DNA of 64,000 nucleotides from Caldora sp965222765 (GCA_965222765.1 CBDCVG010000015.1:1-64000); one strand, 5' to 3'. Counted from the first letter of the stretch, positions 52,498 to 62,105 are shown. Made by a program: numbers and translations. The notes: generated by a model not told the origin, from the letters alone.

Positions 52498-53892
52498 TTA
52501 ACTTTTATGATGGCGGCTAAACATCTGCCTCATAACTGGCAACAAAATACTGGGTTTAAAAAATATTGTGGCAGGTTTGGTGAGATGAATAACTTCCATA
52601 AAAGCTTGATAAACTTCAGCTTTATCACTAGCAAGGAAAATCACCTGCTCGATATACCGCTGTAGAAATCGAGTCATTACACTCGGTTGCTTCCCTTCTG
52701 TGGTAAACCAGCGCAAATCCTCACCTGTGGCCATTAACCAAGGCACTTGGTTGGCTAGAGCTAGCTTTTTTTGAAACTGCTTGCCTAGATTTTTTAAATC
52801 GGGATTGGAGTTAGACTTAGTATGTTGCTGGAGACATTGGTCTAGAACTAAGGCAGCCAAACCTGCAACTGTCATACCTTGTCCATAAACAGGATTGAAG
52901 ACGCAAACGGCATCACCAACTACAACAAAGTTGTCGGGAAAGCGAGATAACCCTTCATAGTGACGCAGGCAGTTTTCTGTACGTCGATAGCCATAGATAG
53001 GGGAAATAGGCTGAGCATTTTTTATCGCCTCATAAACTTCTGAATTCCTGAGACTTCGAGCAAACTCAAGAAAACCCACTTCATCAGTAGGAGGATAATC
53101 TTTACCTACACCAATGAGACCAATGATCCAGCGATTGCCTTCCACGCGATAGAGTACACCTCCCCTTGACTGATGGGGAGCCCGAGGCATTAAATATAAA
53201 GCTTTATAGTCTAACGGTTCATTGCCTACATATTCATACCAGCGAGTTGAATAACCTAAAAAAGCGTTAACAATAGTTTCCTGGGGTGGTTCATACCCTA
53301 AACTTTTTAACCACTGCGGTGTTTGAGAATTTCGTCCACTAGCATCTACGACAAACTGAGCGGTTAATTGAGTTTCTGTACCGTTAGAATGTCGTAGTTT
53401 CACCCCTTCAACAGCAGTACGGTTAGGGTTGAGTAACAAACCTGTAACTATAGTTTTTTCTTCAAATTCCAGATTACTGTAAGCTGCCAAACGTTTACGG
53501 ATTAAAAATTCCAGCAAATTCCGGCTACAAGACTGAGTTTTTAGCTCAGACGGAAAACGGGGGGACCAGCCACCTGGTAGTAACCACTTAAGATCTGTCG
53601 TCCAGTTGAGAGTATAGACATTCCAACTAGCCAGTTCCTGTTCCAATCCAGGAAATAGCTGATTGAGAATGCGATATCCCTGAGTGAGGAGTACATGAAG
53701 CTGATGGGATTGCGGAACTCCTGAACGAGGTTTGGGTTTGTCGGGAAAGCGATCGCGTTCAACAATCGTAACCTGATCAAAGTAATCTGTTAGCACCCGT
53801 GCTGTCAACAGTCCAGCGATACTACCGCCAATAACAATTGCTTTTTGTTTAATTTTCAAGCTGGTTTCTGGAACTTTAGCTGTGATTTCCAC
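52498..53892 (-). CDS. FAD-dependent monooxygenase/reductase
   Basis: 464 residues. Rossmann FAD site AIVIGGSIAGLLTARVL near residue 18, DASG near 183, and the second FAD motif VVVGDAVCVFNPVYGQGMT near 325, characteristic of the PHBH/halogenase-like superfamily. Region PQSHQLHVLLTQGYRILNQL suggests the squalene epoxidase/geranylgeranyl reductase-like branch. Probably hydroxylates or reduces a small lipid or aromatic; no biosynthetic neighbours. Intact, its 3' end is close to the Rpn element. Confidence 0.85.
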   Translation of the reverse strand: MEITAKVPETSLKIKQKAIVIGGSIAGLLTARVLTDYFDQVTIVERDRFPDKPKPRSGVPQSHQLHVLLTQGYRILNQLFPGLEQELASWNVYTLNWTTDLKWLLPGGWSPRFPSELKTQSCSRNLLEFLIRKRLAAYSNLEFEEKTIVTGLLLNPNRTAVEGVKLRHSNGTETQLTAQFVVDASGRNSQTPQWLKSLGYEPPQETIVNAFLGYSTRWYEYVGNEPLDYKALYLMPRAPHQSRGGVLYRVEGNRWIIGLIGVGKDYPPTDEVGFLEFARSLRNSEVYEAIKNAQPISPIYGYRRTENCLRHYEGLSRFPDNFVVVGDAVCVFNPVYGQGMTVAGLAALVLDQCLQQHTKSNSNPDLKNLGKQFQKKLALANQVPWLMATGEDLRWFTTEGKQPSVMTRFLQRYIEQVIFLASDKAEVYQAFMEVIHLTKPATIFFKPSILLPVMRQMFSRHHKS

Positions 53893-54011
53893 GAGTCACG
53901 CTTGGTCTAAAAAACATTGATGGCAAACTATACCACAAATTGGTCACTTTTCAGGAATTGACTTGGATTGAGCTGAAGTAAAGTTATAAGTCAACCTTAC
54001 AGGAGTCGAAA

Positions 54012-54323
54012 ATGATGAGCCCATATCAAGTAAAATCAGTTTCTGAACTAGCAGAGCGAGTTTCTCAAGATCCACAACTTGCAGAAGACATTAAAAGAGA
54101 TCCCGTTGATACCATTCGTAAGATGGGTTCTCCCCTAAAAACTGATCGTTTAATCTACCGTATCGTGGTTAGTGCCTTAGGCTTGACTATGCTGACAACA
54201 GTTATCGGTGCAACCTGGTTGGCAGTAGAAGAGAAACCGATTCCTGATATACTTATCGGTCTTGGAACTGGAGCCTTAGGTTCCTTGGCTGGACTTTTAG
54301 CTCCTTCTCCCTCGACAGAATAG
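54012..54323 (+). CDS. Small membrane protein of unknown function
   Basis: 103 residues. Soluble N-terminus (YQVKSVSELAERVSQDPQLA, AEDIKRDPVDTIRKMG) and two C-terminal hydrophobic segments (IVVSALGLTMLTTVIGATWL and ILIGLGTGALGSLAGLLAP). Preceded by CAGGAGTCG. No family recognised. Confidence 0.65.
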   Translation: MMSPYQVKSVSELAERVSQDPQLAEDIKRDPVDTIRKMGSPLKTDRLIYRIVVSALGLTMLTTVIGATWLAVEEKPIPDILIGLGTGALGSLAGLLAPSPSTE

Positions 54324-54511
54324 GACTTTAGCGATCGCATATATAGCTGTTGCCATTAAGGTTAGGACAGATTAAATCGCTTAAATGATCAAGTAGCAAT
54401 AAAAATCCTTCTGCCCTCTGCCTCCTGCCTCCTGCCTTCTGCTATAGCAATTAGGAAAGAAAAAATCTAAAATCATCCAATCTATAATCTCCTGACGAAG
54501 GAATTTTGGAC

Positions 54512-54805
54512 ATGGTAAAATTGGTTGCTCTGCTGCTATTCCTCACTTTGTCTTTGGCTGTGGCACTTCCGGCTGAAGCCTCCTACTGCCGTAAATCACA
54601 TGAGCACTCAATTTGCATCCTCAGTATTAAACGAAGTGCCAAGAATTATTGGGAATATAGAGCAGCTATTAGTATTGACGGGGTGAAAAAACCGATAGAG
54701 GTCTATAACTGTCGCGATCGCATCAAGATTGACCAAGATGGTAATATTGTACCCTTTCAACCAAATAGTCCAGGTGAAATTATCTGTAGTTTCTTTAAAA
54801 AGTAG
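54512..54805 (+). CDS. Small exported protein
   Basis: 97 residues from ATG 54512. Clear signal peptide (LVALLLFLTLSLAVALPAEA, cleavage after AEA), mature part of about 75 residues with four Cys (SYCRKSHEHSICILSIKRSA, YNCRDRIKI, EIICSFFKK) that could form two disulphides. Function unknown. Confidence 0.7.
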   Translation: MVKLVALLLFLTLSLAVALPAEASYCRKSHEHSICILSIKRSAKNYWEYRAAISIDGVKKPIEVYNCRDRIKIDQDGNIVPFQPNSPGEIICSFFKK

Positions 54806-54864
54806 CTTTGAATTGATATTGCGATTGTTCTAGAGCTAGCATAAGTACATAAAATAACTTATAT

Positions 54865-55047
54865 GCTCAATCTAATATTGCTGAATACTGGGTTTTAGAT
54901 GTAGTTAAAAGACGATTACATGTTTTCCGTCAACCAAATAGTGAAGGTTATCAAAGCGAAGTTATTTTAACTGAAGATGCTAGTATTTCGCCTTTACAAT
55001 TTCCTGATATAACAATTCTTGTTAAAGAGATGTTACCTATTCGCTAA
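54865..55047 (+). pseudogene. Uma2-family C-terminal fragment
   Basis: AQSNIAEYWVLDVVKRRLHV, FRQPNSEGYQSEVILTEDAS and FPDITILVKEMLPIR then TAA at 55045. This is the last third of a Uma2 endonuclease-fold protein; the N-terminal part is absent. Confidence 0.7.
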
Positions 55048-55141
55048 AGCTTGCTACGATGTAGCTGAATTTCAAGAAGACCTCAAAACCTTGCAGGAAA
55101 TAGGTTAGTATCGATAGAATCCTTTGGAAGCATATATAATA

Positions 55142-55921
55142 TCAGAGGGAAAAGCCTCCAATCCATCCTCGTTGTACCAACAGAGGTAGCAGAGGACCGA
55201 CATCAATTGCAGGTTCCTCACCAGCGAGATCTTCACATACCTTTTCAAAGCGCTCTTTAGCTCGTAAAGCCTTCAGTAATTGCCATTCTTGTTCTGTTGG
55301 TAGATCAATCCGCATTTCATAACCATCTCGCCAAAGAAAGATTTTTACGCCTCCTTCCTCCAAATTTACTTGTTCCTCACTTTCCCATTCAGGTTGATTA
55401 ACTTGCCAAATGCGGTGGATAGGGTAGGCAGACTCAATAAGAACACTATTTTTGGGTAAATGGAAAATTATTTCTCCCCATCGTTCCTGGGGAACTTCGC
55501 TCAATGCCTGGAAATCCAAACCAGTTGTATCTTCCCCATTAAAAACGCGATGCCAGTACCACTCTAAACAGGCTACATCCGGCAAATAAGGTAATTTTGC
55601 TGCTGGCTCAAACTCCTTGAGAAAATCAGAAAACTGCTTACCATAATCTCCTAAGTCAGGGGATAAAGAAGGAAACTGACGGATATAAGTTACTGCTGTT
55701 GCTTCAAAAAAATTCTTTCCGACTAAACGATAGCAGACAGGATAAATTGACGTTAATGTTTGACTCAATTTACCGGTAACACTACCCCGATACACCGCTA
55801 AACCTTGGGCAGGAGTCAAATTCTTAGCTGCTTTAATTCGTTGCTCAAGTTCTTCTGGGTTAGGAGCATCTTTTTCTGCAAGAGCATTGTAGAATAGATT
55901 TTGTAGTGCCTTCAGTTCCAT
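55142..55921 (-). CDS. HvfC/BufC N-terminal-domain protein (DUF2063)
   Basis: 259 residues. The DUF2063 landmark is near the N-terminus: LAVYRGSVTGKLSQTLTSIY and VCYRLVGKNFFEATAVTYIR, then PDVACLEWYWHRVF. In other bacteria HvfC/BufC acts with HvfB/BufB in making copper-chelating peptides, but no such partner is here. It is 28 bp downstream of urtD on the same strand and occupies the place where urtE would be expected. Role unknown. Confidence 0.75.
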   Translation of the reverse strand: MELKALQNLFYNALAEKDAPNPEELEQRIKAAKNLTPAQGLAVYRGSVTGKLSQTLTSIYPVCYRLVGKNFFEATAVTYIRQFPSLSPDLGDYGKQFSDFLKEFEPAAKLPYLPDVACLEWYWHRVFNGEDTTGLDFQALSEVPQERWGEIIFHLPKNSVLIESAYPIHRIWQVNQPEWESEEQVNLEEGGVKIFLWRDGYEMRIDLPTEQEWQLLKALRAKERFEKVCEDLAGEEPAIDVGPLLPLLVQRGWIGGFSL

Positions 55922-55948
55922 AAAGAAAAAATTCTTAATTCTTAATTC

Positions 55949-57070
55949 TTAATTCTCAATTCTCTTCACCACCTCTGGTGGTAAATCTAGAAGCTTCACC
56001 AAATCTTGGTAAGCAGTAGCTTCTTCCTCATTAATCTTAGGTTCATCAGGGGCGCGGGAACTAGCTCCAATCACTTCATAACTCAGCTCCAAAATCAGTT
56101 CCCGTTCTTCAGGAGTTTCCAACTCAGAAACCAACTCATCAATATCTATATCTTGTGTTAAATAATCTCGCAGCTCTTGTTGCAATTTTTGCTGTTCTTC
56201 TACATCAGTGGCAAAGATTTTGCTAAAACGAGACAGCATTACTTCTATTTCTTTAGGAGCTAGATTACCATCCGACCAAGCCATCGCAGTAACAATTCGC
56301 AGCATTTTTAGCTGGTGAGAGCTGATTGATGGTCTTTGTCCTAAATACACCTCAATCACCTGAGGGTCATTCTGCACTTGTTCCATACTACCTTCACAGA
56401 GTACCGAACCTTCATGCAATACCGTCACCTTTCGTGCAATCTGCCGGACAAATTCCATATCATGTTCAATCACCACAATGGAATGACTCTCAGCCAGAGC
56501 TAGGAGCAACTCTCCCACATTTTCTGTTTCCTCATCCGTCAAACCTGCAACTGGCTCATCTACCAACAACAAATCTGGCGACTGAGCAACTAACATACCA
56601 ATCTCCAGACGTTGCTTTTCCCCGTGAGAGAGCAATTCTGCGGGTAAATCTGCTTTAGGGATTAAACCAATAGTTTCTAGCAAACCTCCCACCGTGCGAC
56701 GCTCAGATGCTGAAGAACTACCAATCAGAGTAGCAAAGACATTTTTGTTCCGATTACAGGCAAGTTCCAGGTTCTCACGGACTGTCAGTTTGAGGTAGAC
56801 TCGGGGTGTTTGAAACTTACGACCAATTCCCAAACGAGCTACTTGATGTTCTGAGAGACGTCGCAAATTCCGCCCTTTAAATAATACCCTTCCTTCTGTC
56901 GGTTGCACCTTACCAGTAATTGCATCCAGAAACGTAGTTTTCCCAGCACCATTAGGGCCGATCACCACCCGCAACTCTCCGGGATCCATACTGAAATTCA
57001 GAGCATTGAGAGCCTTAAAGCCATCAAAGCTCACCGTCAAATTCTCAGTCTCCAGAATCTTCCCACTCAT
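55949..57070 (-). CDS. urtD: Urea ABC transporter ATPase UrtD with a TerB-like C-terminal extension
   Basis: 373 residues. Residues 1-250 are the ABC ATPase: Walker A GPNGAGKTTFLDAITG near 38, signature LLSHGEKQRLEIGML near 145, Walker B LLLVDEPVAGL near 166. Ordinary UrtD ends near 250. The extra 120 residues (LKMLRIVTAMAWSDGNLAPK, VMLSRFSKIFATDVEEQQKL, ELSYEVIGASS) form a helical TerB-like domain. UrtD energises urea import with UrtE; urtE is not in the window. The start overlaps the end of urtC by 26 bp. Confidence 0.88.
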   Translation of the reverse strand: MSGKILETENLTVSFDGFKALNALNFSMDPGELRVVIGPNGAGKTTFLDAITGKVQPTEGRVLFKGRNLRRLSEHQVARLGIGRKFQTPRVYLKLTVRENLELACNRNKNVFATLIGSSSASERRTVGGLLETIGLIPKADLPAELLSHGEKQRLEIGMLVAQSPDLLLVDEPVAGLTDEETENVGELLLALAESHSIVVIEHDMEFVRQIARKVTVLHEGSVLCEGSMEQVQNDPQVIEVYLGQRPSISSHQLKMLRIVTAMAWSDGNLAPKEIEVMLSRFSKIFATDVEEQQKLQQELRDYLTQDIDIDELVSELETPEERELILELSYEVIGASSRAPDEPKINEEEATAYQDLVKLLDLPPEVVKRIEN

Positions 57071-58274
57071 TCTCTCTTATTCCTCTGTGTACTCTGTGCC
57101 TCTGTGGTTCATCAAATCTTTCCTCCCCTAACTCTTCCCTTTCCTGCTGCACCTCAGGATCCTCTTCCAAGCTAGGATAAGTAACCACTTGCCTACCGCC
57201 TCCCAGCAAAGATTTCAACAAGTTACTTAAATGAGTGCGCCACAAACCCACTAACCCATAAGGCAATACTGTTACCACAACTAAAAACAAAGCTCCTTGG
57301 AAAAATAGCCAGATATCAGGGAATTGCACACTTAACAGACTTTTAGCAAAATTTACTACTACTGCCCCTAGTACAGCTCCTACCAGAGTTGCACGCCCCC
57401 CCACTGCTACCCAAATTACCATTTCAATAGAAAAGGCAATATCCATTGCTTTAGGGGAAATAATCCCTGTTTGTAGGGTATACATGGCTCCAGCAATACC
57501 AGCCAAACCTGCTGAAATCCCAAAAACTATAACTTTAAAACCAGTAGGATTGTAACCAGTAAAGCGCACCCGGCTCTCATCATCACGAATAGCAATTAGT
57601 AGGCGTCCAAATCTACCAGTAGTAAGCCAACGGCAAAGAGCATAACACATCCCTAACAACAGTACTGTTACCACATAGAAACTAAATTGAGTCTGAGGGC
57701 TATTAACATCTGCTCCTAGTATGATGTCATAGTTAGTCAGACCATTCGTACCATTGAAGAGTTTCTGCTGGCCATTAAAGAAGTTGAAAAAGACAATAGT
57801 TGCTGCCTGGGTGAGGATAGAAAAGTAGACGCCTTTAATCCGATTACGGAATACTAAATAACCTAATACGGCTCCTAATAAACTAGGAATAAAAAAAACG
57901 GCAATAGCAGCAAAACCAAAAGAATCAAATGCTCCCCAAAACCAAGGAAGTTCCTCAACTCCGTAAAGACCCATAAATTCCGGTAAGCTACCAGTCTCTA
58001 GCGGTGCTAATTGCAGATGCATCGCCAGAGCATAACCTCCTATAGCAAAGAAGATACCATGACCAAGACTCAACAGCCCAGTGTAGCCCCAAATTAAGTC
58101 AATACCCAGAGCAACGATCGCTAAGGCTAAAAATCTCCCCAAGAGATTGAGGTAAAAACCAGAGAGAACTGCTGGCATCAAGAAGATCAAAATCAGCGCG
58201 ATCCCAACGACAATTCCACTCTCCACTACCAATTTACTTCGTTGCGGCTGTGGCTTCCTTTTGTCATTTGTCAT
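57045..58274 (-). CDS. urtC: Urea ABC transporter permease UrtC
   Basis: 409 residues, branched-chain amino acid-type permease (LivM family) with about ten membrane helices (YLNLLGRFLALAIVALGIDL, GLLSLGHGIFFAIGGYALAM). Permease subunit of the high-affinity urea system UrtABCDE. The start codon lies within a TTTGTCAT tandem repeat (MTNDKR), so the exact N-terminus is uncertain. The C-terminus is extended and hydrophilic (EEDPEVQQEREELGEERFDE) and overlaps urtD. Confidence 0.92.
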   Translation of the reverse strand: MTNDKRKPQPQRSKLVVESGIVVGIALILIFLMPAVLSGFYLNLLGRFLALAIVALGIDLIWGYTGLLSLGHGIFFAIGGYALAMHLQLAPLETGSLPEFMGLYGVEELPWFWGAFDSFGFAAIAVFFIPSLLGAVLGYLVFRNRIKGVYFSILTQAATIVFFNFFNGQQKLFNGTNGLTNYDIILGADVNSPQTQFSFYVVTVLLLGMCYALCRWLTTGRFGRLLIAIRDDESRVRFTGYNPTGFKVIVFGISAGLAGIAGAMYTLQTGIISPKAMDIAFSIEMVIWVAVGGRATLVGAVLGAVVVNFAKSLLSVQFPDIWLFFQGALFLVVVTVLPYGLVGLWRTHLSNLLKSLLGGGRQVVTYPSLEEDPEVQQEREELGEERFDEPQRHRVHRGIRENEWEDSGD

Positions 58275-58330
58275 TTGTCATTTGTCATTTGTCGTTTGTC
58301 GTTTGTCGTTTGTTATTTGTCATTGGGAAT
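58258..58330. repeat. TTTGTCAT/TTTGTCG tandem repeat at the urtC start
   Basis: About eight units of 7 bp (TTTGTCA, TTTGTCG) cover the urtC start codon and its upstream region, followed by a CTTGTCTTC array to about 58372. Copy-number change here would alter the ribosome-binding region. Confidence 0.85.
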
Positions 58331-58381
58331 TTCTTCCTTGTCTTTCTTGTCTTCCTTGTCTTCCTTTTTTCCCGTACTCCC

Positions 58382-59542
58382 CTAAGCATCAACACTACGT
58401 CCTTTTTGTGGGAAAATTCCCCCAGGTCGCACTTGCAGGAAAGCAATAATTAGAGCAAATACCATCACCTTTGCCATGCTACTGGTAGCAAAGAAGGTAA
58501 AGAAATCAAGTAAAGGTTGTACGGAAGAAAACGCCAAGGCAAGTACCCCTGAACCAATCATGTAATTCACTGTACCAATTGCCAAAGCTGCCACAATTGT
58601 GCCGACTAACTTACCAACACCGCCGACAACTACCACCATAAAGGTATCGACGATATAGTTCTGACCTGTATTCGGACCTACCGAACCCAGTAAACTAATA
58701 GCACAACCAGCAACCCCTGCTAACCCAGAACCAAGAGCAAAGGTTAAAGCATCCACCTTTTGAGTGGGAATTCCTAGACAGGAACTCATGCTCCGATTTT
58801 GGGTAACTGCGCGAATCCGCAAACCCCAAGTAGAGCGCTGCAAGAACAGGTAAATAGCAATCATGCAAAGGATAGTTAAAGCAATAATAAACAAGCGGGC
58901 ATAGGGTAGTTGAAAGTTACCAATTGGTAAACCACCCCGTAGCCAACTAGGTGCTGTAACATCTACGTTCTGAGCACCAAACCAAGGTTTAGTTACTGCT
59001 AGTTTAAATATCTGACCTAAGAGTGACCCAGTAGCGATCGCAATTCCCAGGGATAAGGGTAACATTACCGCTACTATCCAGTTACGGATACGCTCAATAT
59101 CTGGGCGTCGAGAGAGAATTACCAGTGCTCCGAAAAACAATAGACAAAACAGGGCAATCCCAATCACCAACACCCAATTTACACTGCGGACAAACTGCTG
59201 CAAAATTAGGCTGACTCCCCAAGTTGCCAGCAAAGTTTCTAGAGGGCGTCCATAGAGATGGCGGATTACCCCCCTCTCCAAGAGTAATCCCACAGCACCA
59301 GCCACCAGGAAAGCTGCGATTAAAGCAAAGAAAATATAAAGCTCAAACCAAGGTTCGCCCAATAGTTTAAAGCCATTTTGCACTACAAAAGTTGTGTAGG
59401 CTCCTAGCATCATCAACTCACCATGAGCTAAGTTGATCACACCCATCAGTCCAAACACAATAGCTAGACCTAGTGCCGAAATCAATAAAACTGCACCAAT
59501 ACTGATGCCGTTAAACAAACCACCTAAAAGTCCTTCTAGCAC
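58382..59542 (-). CDS. urtB: Urea ABC transporter permease UrtB
   Basis: 386 residues, LivH-type permease with about nine membrane helices; GVINLAHGELMMLGAYTTFV near 35 and TLLATWGVSLILQQFVR near 98 are typical, as is AVTQNRSMSSCLGIPTQKVD. Longer than LivH (about 300) as usual for UrtB. Second gene of the operon, intact. Confidence 0.93.
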   Translation of the reverse strand: MLEGLLGGLFNGISIGAVLLISALGLAIVFGLMGVINLAHGELMMLGAYTTFVVQNGFKLLGEPWFELYIFFALIAAFLVAGAVGLLLERGVIRHLYGRPLETLLATWGVSLILQQFVRSVNWVLVIGIALFCLLFFGALVILSRRPDIERIRNWIVAVMLPLSLGIAIATGSLLGQIFKLAVTKPWFGAQNVDVTAPSWLRGGLPIGNFQLPYARLFIIALTILCMIAIYLFLQRSTWGLRIRAVTQNRSMSSCLGIPTQKVDALTFALGSGLAGVAGCAISLLGSVGPNTGQNYIVDTFMVVVVGGVGKLVGTIVAALAIGTVNYMIGSGVLALAFSSVQPLLDFFTFFATSSMAKVMVFALIIAFLQVRPGGIFPQKGRSVDA

Positions 59543-59565
59543 GCTCCTTCTCTTGGTTAGTTGGA

Positions 59566-59608
59566 TTAAGAATTAAGAATTAAGAATTAAGAATTAAGAA
59601 TTAAGAAT
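59566..59608. repeat. TTAAGAA heptamer repeat between urtA and urtB
   Basis: Six tandem copies of TTAAGAA followed by TTTATTTTTGCG. A typical short tandem repeat; 59543-59703 has no gene. Confidence 0.95.
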
Positions 59609-59703
59609 TTATTTTTGCGAATTTACCAAACTTAATTCTGCATTCTACATTCTTAATTCTATATTTGAAGTCACCCCTTAAACCTTACTGAATACTGCTA
59701 TTG

Positions 59704-61026
59704 TTAGCTTTTTTCAGTCTTATATTTTCCACCCTTTTCGGAATCAGACCAATCACAGGCATATCCCTTCGTTTCTGCTACAAATTGATTCCAGGGTATG
59801 GGAGCCACTGCCTTATCAGTAGAATAAACAATTTCAAACAGACCATCTTCCCCAATCTCACCAATCCGCACTACTTTAGAAAGGTGATGGTTGGCGTTCA
59901 TGGTGACTTTCCCTTCAGGAGCATCCAAGCTTTCACCATAAACTGCCTCACGGACTGCATCTAAATCGTCAGCAGTTTTGGCTTTTTCTACTGCCTGCTT
60001 CCACAGGTAAACTCCAATGTAGCCAGCTTCCATCGGATCATTAGTAACCCGATCTTCGCCGTACTTTTTCTTGAAAGCCTCAACAAACTTTTCATTCTCT
60101 GGGGTTTCTACCGTTTGGAAGTAGTTCCAAGCAGCATAGTGACCTTTAAGATACTCTACCCCGATTGCCTGAACTTCTTCTTCAGCAATACTCACTGACA
60201 TGACAGGATACTTGTCAGGCTCTAAACCTGCACCTTGCATCTGCTTGAAGAAAGCCACGTTGCTGTCACCGTTGAGGGTGTTGAAGATTACCCCTCCATC
60301 TGGCAGCGCCGCTTTAATTTTAGTAATGATTGGGGTAACTTCTGTATTACCTAGAGGTAGGTAGTCTTCTCCAACGGTTGTGCCACCTTTTTCTTCTAAC
60401 TGTGCCTTAATAATTGTGTTGGCAGTACGGGGAAATACGTAGTCAGAGCCAACTAGGAAGAACTCTTTACCCTTTTCTTTCAGCAACCACTCAACTGCAG
60501 GCTCAATCTGCTGGTTGGGAGCAGCACCAGTATAGAAGATATTTTGGTCACATTCTTGACCTTCATATTGCACTGGATACCAGAGCATATGTTTTTTCTC
60601 TTCAAATACTGGCCTGACAGCCTTACGACTAGCAGAAGTCCAGCAACCGAATACTGCTACTACTTTATCCTGGTCAATAAGTTTTTTCGCCTTCTCAGCA
60701 AAAGTTGGCCAGTCAGATTGCCCGTCTTCTTGAATCACTTCAATTTTCTTTCCGAGAACGCCGCCAGCTTCGTTGATTTCGTCAATTGCCAGCATCTCAG
60801 CATCTACAACACTCTTTTCACTAATTGCCATAGTGCCGCTGAGGGAGTGGAGAATTCCGACTTTGATAGTGTCACCACTATCTCCACCAGCAGAAGCTGT
60901 TGTCTCTTCAGTAGAATCTTTTGCCGTATCTGTCGCTGGAGCACCGCAAGCTTTCAGTAACAGACTGGTTCCTAAAGTTGCAGAGCTGTATAGGAGAAAT
61001 TTACGTCGCCCAAGTCCCTTTGCCAT
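59704..61026 (-). CDS. urtA: Urea-binding lipoprotein UrtA
   Basis: 440 residues. Twin-arginine-like and lipoprotein signal: RRKFLLYSSATLGTSLLLKA then C27 (LLKAC lipobox). Mature part is a periplasmic binding protein of the urea/amide type (KVGILHSLSGTMAISEKSVV, VAVFGCWTSASRKAVRPVFE, YPVQYEGQECDQNIFYTGAA). Captures urea for UrtBC. First gene of the operon, downstream of an NtcA-type promoter. Confidence 0.95.
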   Translation of the reverse strand: MAKGLGRRKFLLYSSATLGTSLLLKACGAPATDTAKDSTEETTASAGGDSGDTIKVGILHSLSGTMAISEKSVVDAEMLAIDEINEAGGVLGKKIEVIQEDGQSDWPTFAEKAKKLIDQDKVVAVFGCWTSASRKAVRPVFEEKKHMLWYPVQYEGQECDQNIFYTGAAPNQQIEPAVEWLLKEKGKEFFLVGSDYVFPRTANTIIKAQLEEKGGTTVGEDYLPLGNTEVTPIITKIKAALPDGGVIFNTLNGDSNVAFFKQMQGAGLEPDKYPVMSVSIAEEEVQAIGVEYLKGHYAAWNYFQTVETPENEKFVEAFKKKYGEDRVTNDPMEAGYIGVYLWKQAVEKAKTADDLDAVREAVYGESLDAPEGKVTMNANHHLSKVVRIGEIGEDGLFEIVYSTDKAVAPIPWNQFVAETKGYACDWSDSEKGGKYKTEKS

Positions 61027-61089
61027 GATCTATATATCCTTATTTCTAACTAACCTTGTTGATAGAGAAACACACTTGCAAGCTGAGAT

Positions 61090-61131
61090 ATACTAGAGCG
61101 GGTTGGCGCTGTCAATTGTTATCTAGGATAC
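61090..61131 (-). promoter_or_regulatory. NtcA-activated class II promoter of urtA
   Basis: On the minus strand: GTATCCTAGATAAC (61118-61131, GTA-N8-TAC with one mismatch), exactly 22 bp spacer, then TAGTAT (61090-61095, TAN3T). This spacing and order is the canonical NtcA-dependent promoter, expected for urt genes under nitrogen limitation. The leader would be about 60 nt. No other element seen in 61027-61304. Confidence 0.8.
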
Positions 61132-61304
61132 AAAAATTCAGTTTCTTGGAAAAATATATCTATAGGTGGATGCCATGATTTACAAAATCCCATCCTGCAG
61201 TTAGGAATAAGCTGGCAACGACTCTTCACAAACACTCTTTTTTCTTATGGGTCATATGTCAAGAAAATATCTATTGGAAGACTTGAGCTCCCTAACTTAC
61301 CGGT

Positions 61305-61910
61305 CTACCTTGCTTGAGCCATCCACACTAGATAGCCTAAAATTGTAGCTATTGGAGGCAAAGGATACACATTGAGATCAATTGTGAGAGTTGATTGAAC
61401 TAAGCTTAGAAACTGCCATTGAATTCCATTACTCACACTCCCATAAATTGTCGGGATTGAATTCTCTTGCGCCTCATTAAACCTTTGAGCTGCAACCATT
61501 TCAACAATACACTGACCAAAGCCTGTTTTGAGCTCGGTTTTCTTCGCTTCCACTACCACAACTACTGGAGCTTCAATTTCTAGTACTTGTGTTGAGCGAG
61601 TAAGCAAAAAATCACATATCCCATTTAGCCCTACTGATTCGTTTACATTAAATTCTTCCCCAGAAAATAGACTAACTTGACGATTCAGCTGTCGTCTTAC
61701 TTCCAAAAGCATGGGGTAGATAATTCCTTCGGAACGGGCTTTTTCACTTCCCGACGTTGCAACAATTGGTAAGCTGTCTTGGAGGTAACCAGCAAGGATG
61801 GGGGATGGTTCAATTGGTTTAATCTCTGGCAAAAAGCGATCGCCTTCAATTACGGTGAGACCGAACGCTGTTTTGGCACTGCTGATGGTTTTGAATTGAC
61901 TGTAGGACAT
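61305..61910 (-). CDS. Probable PD-(D/E)XK nuclease-fold protein
   Basis: 201 residues, no membrane segment. GICDFLLTRS near 100 and VVVVVEAKKTELKTGFGQCI near 113 fit the D...ExK core of the PD-(D/E)XK superfamily, followed by EMVAAQRFNEA. Such short proteins are frequent in cyanobacteria and resemble Rpn or restriction-like nucleases. Function unknown; not linked to urea genes. Confidence 0.65.
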   Translation of the reverse strand: MSYSQFKTISSAKTAFGLTVIEGDRFLPEIKPIEPSPILAGYLQDSLPIVATSGSEKARSEGIIYPMLLEVRRQLNRQVSLFSGEEFNVNESVGLNGICDFLLTRSTQVLEIEAPVVVVVEAKKTELKTGFGQCIVEMVAAQRFNEAQENSIPTIYGSVSNGIQWQFLSLVQSTLTIDLNVYPLPPIATILGYLVWMAQAR

Positions 61911-62105
61911 CGAAGAATTTTCTTAATTGGAATTGAGAGGTTGCACCTTTAATCTTTTTTACACAATAGGTGTACGTGGTTAGGCATAGTCTCCAGTTCT
62001 ATTATCTCAATCTTGATTTGTTAATCTACCTCAGTTAGTCCTAAGACGTGCTATGGCAAGCAGTTTGGCTGAAGCTAGAAGCCACGATTCTAGCCATGAG
62101 AAGTG

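Noticed and set aside
54512..54805. Ribosomally made peptide (RiPP) precursor
   Set aside because: It has a classical signal peptide and scattered Cys, without a leader motif or nearby modification enzymes; HvfC-like DUF2063 at 55142 is on the other strand and not paired with it.
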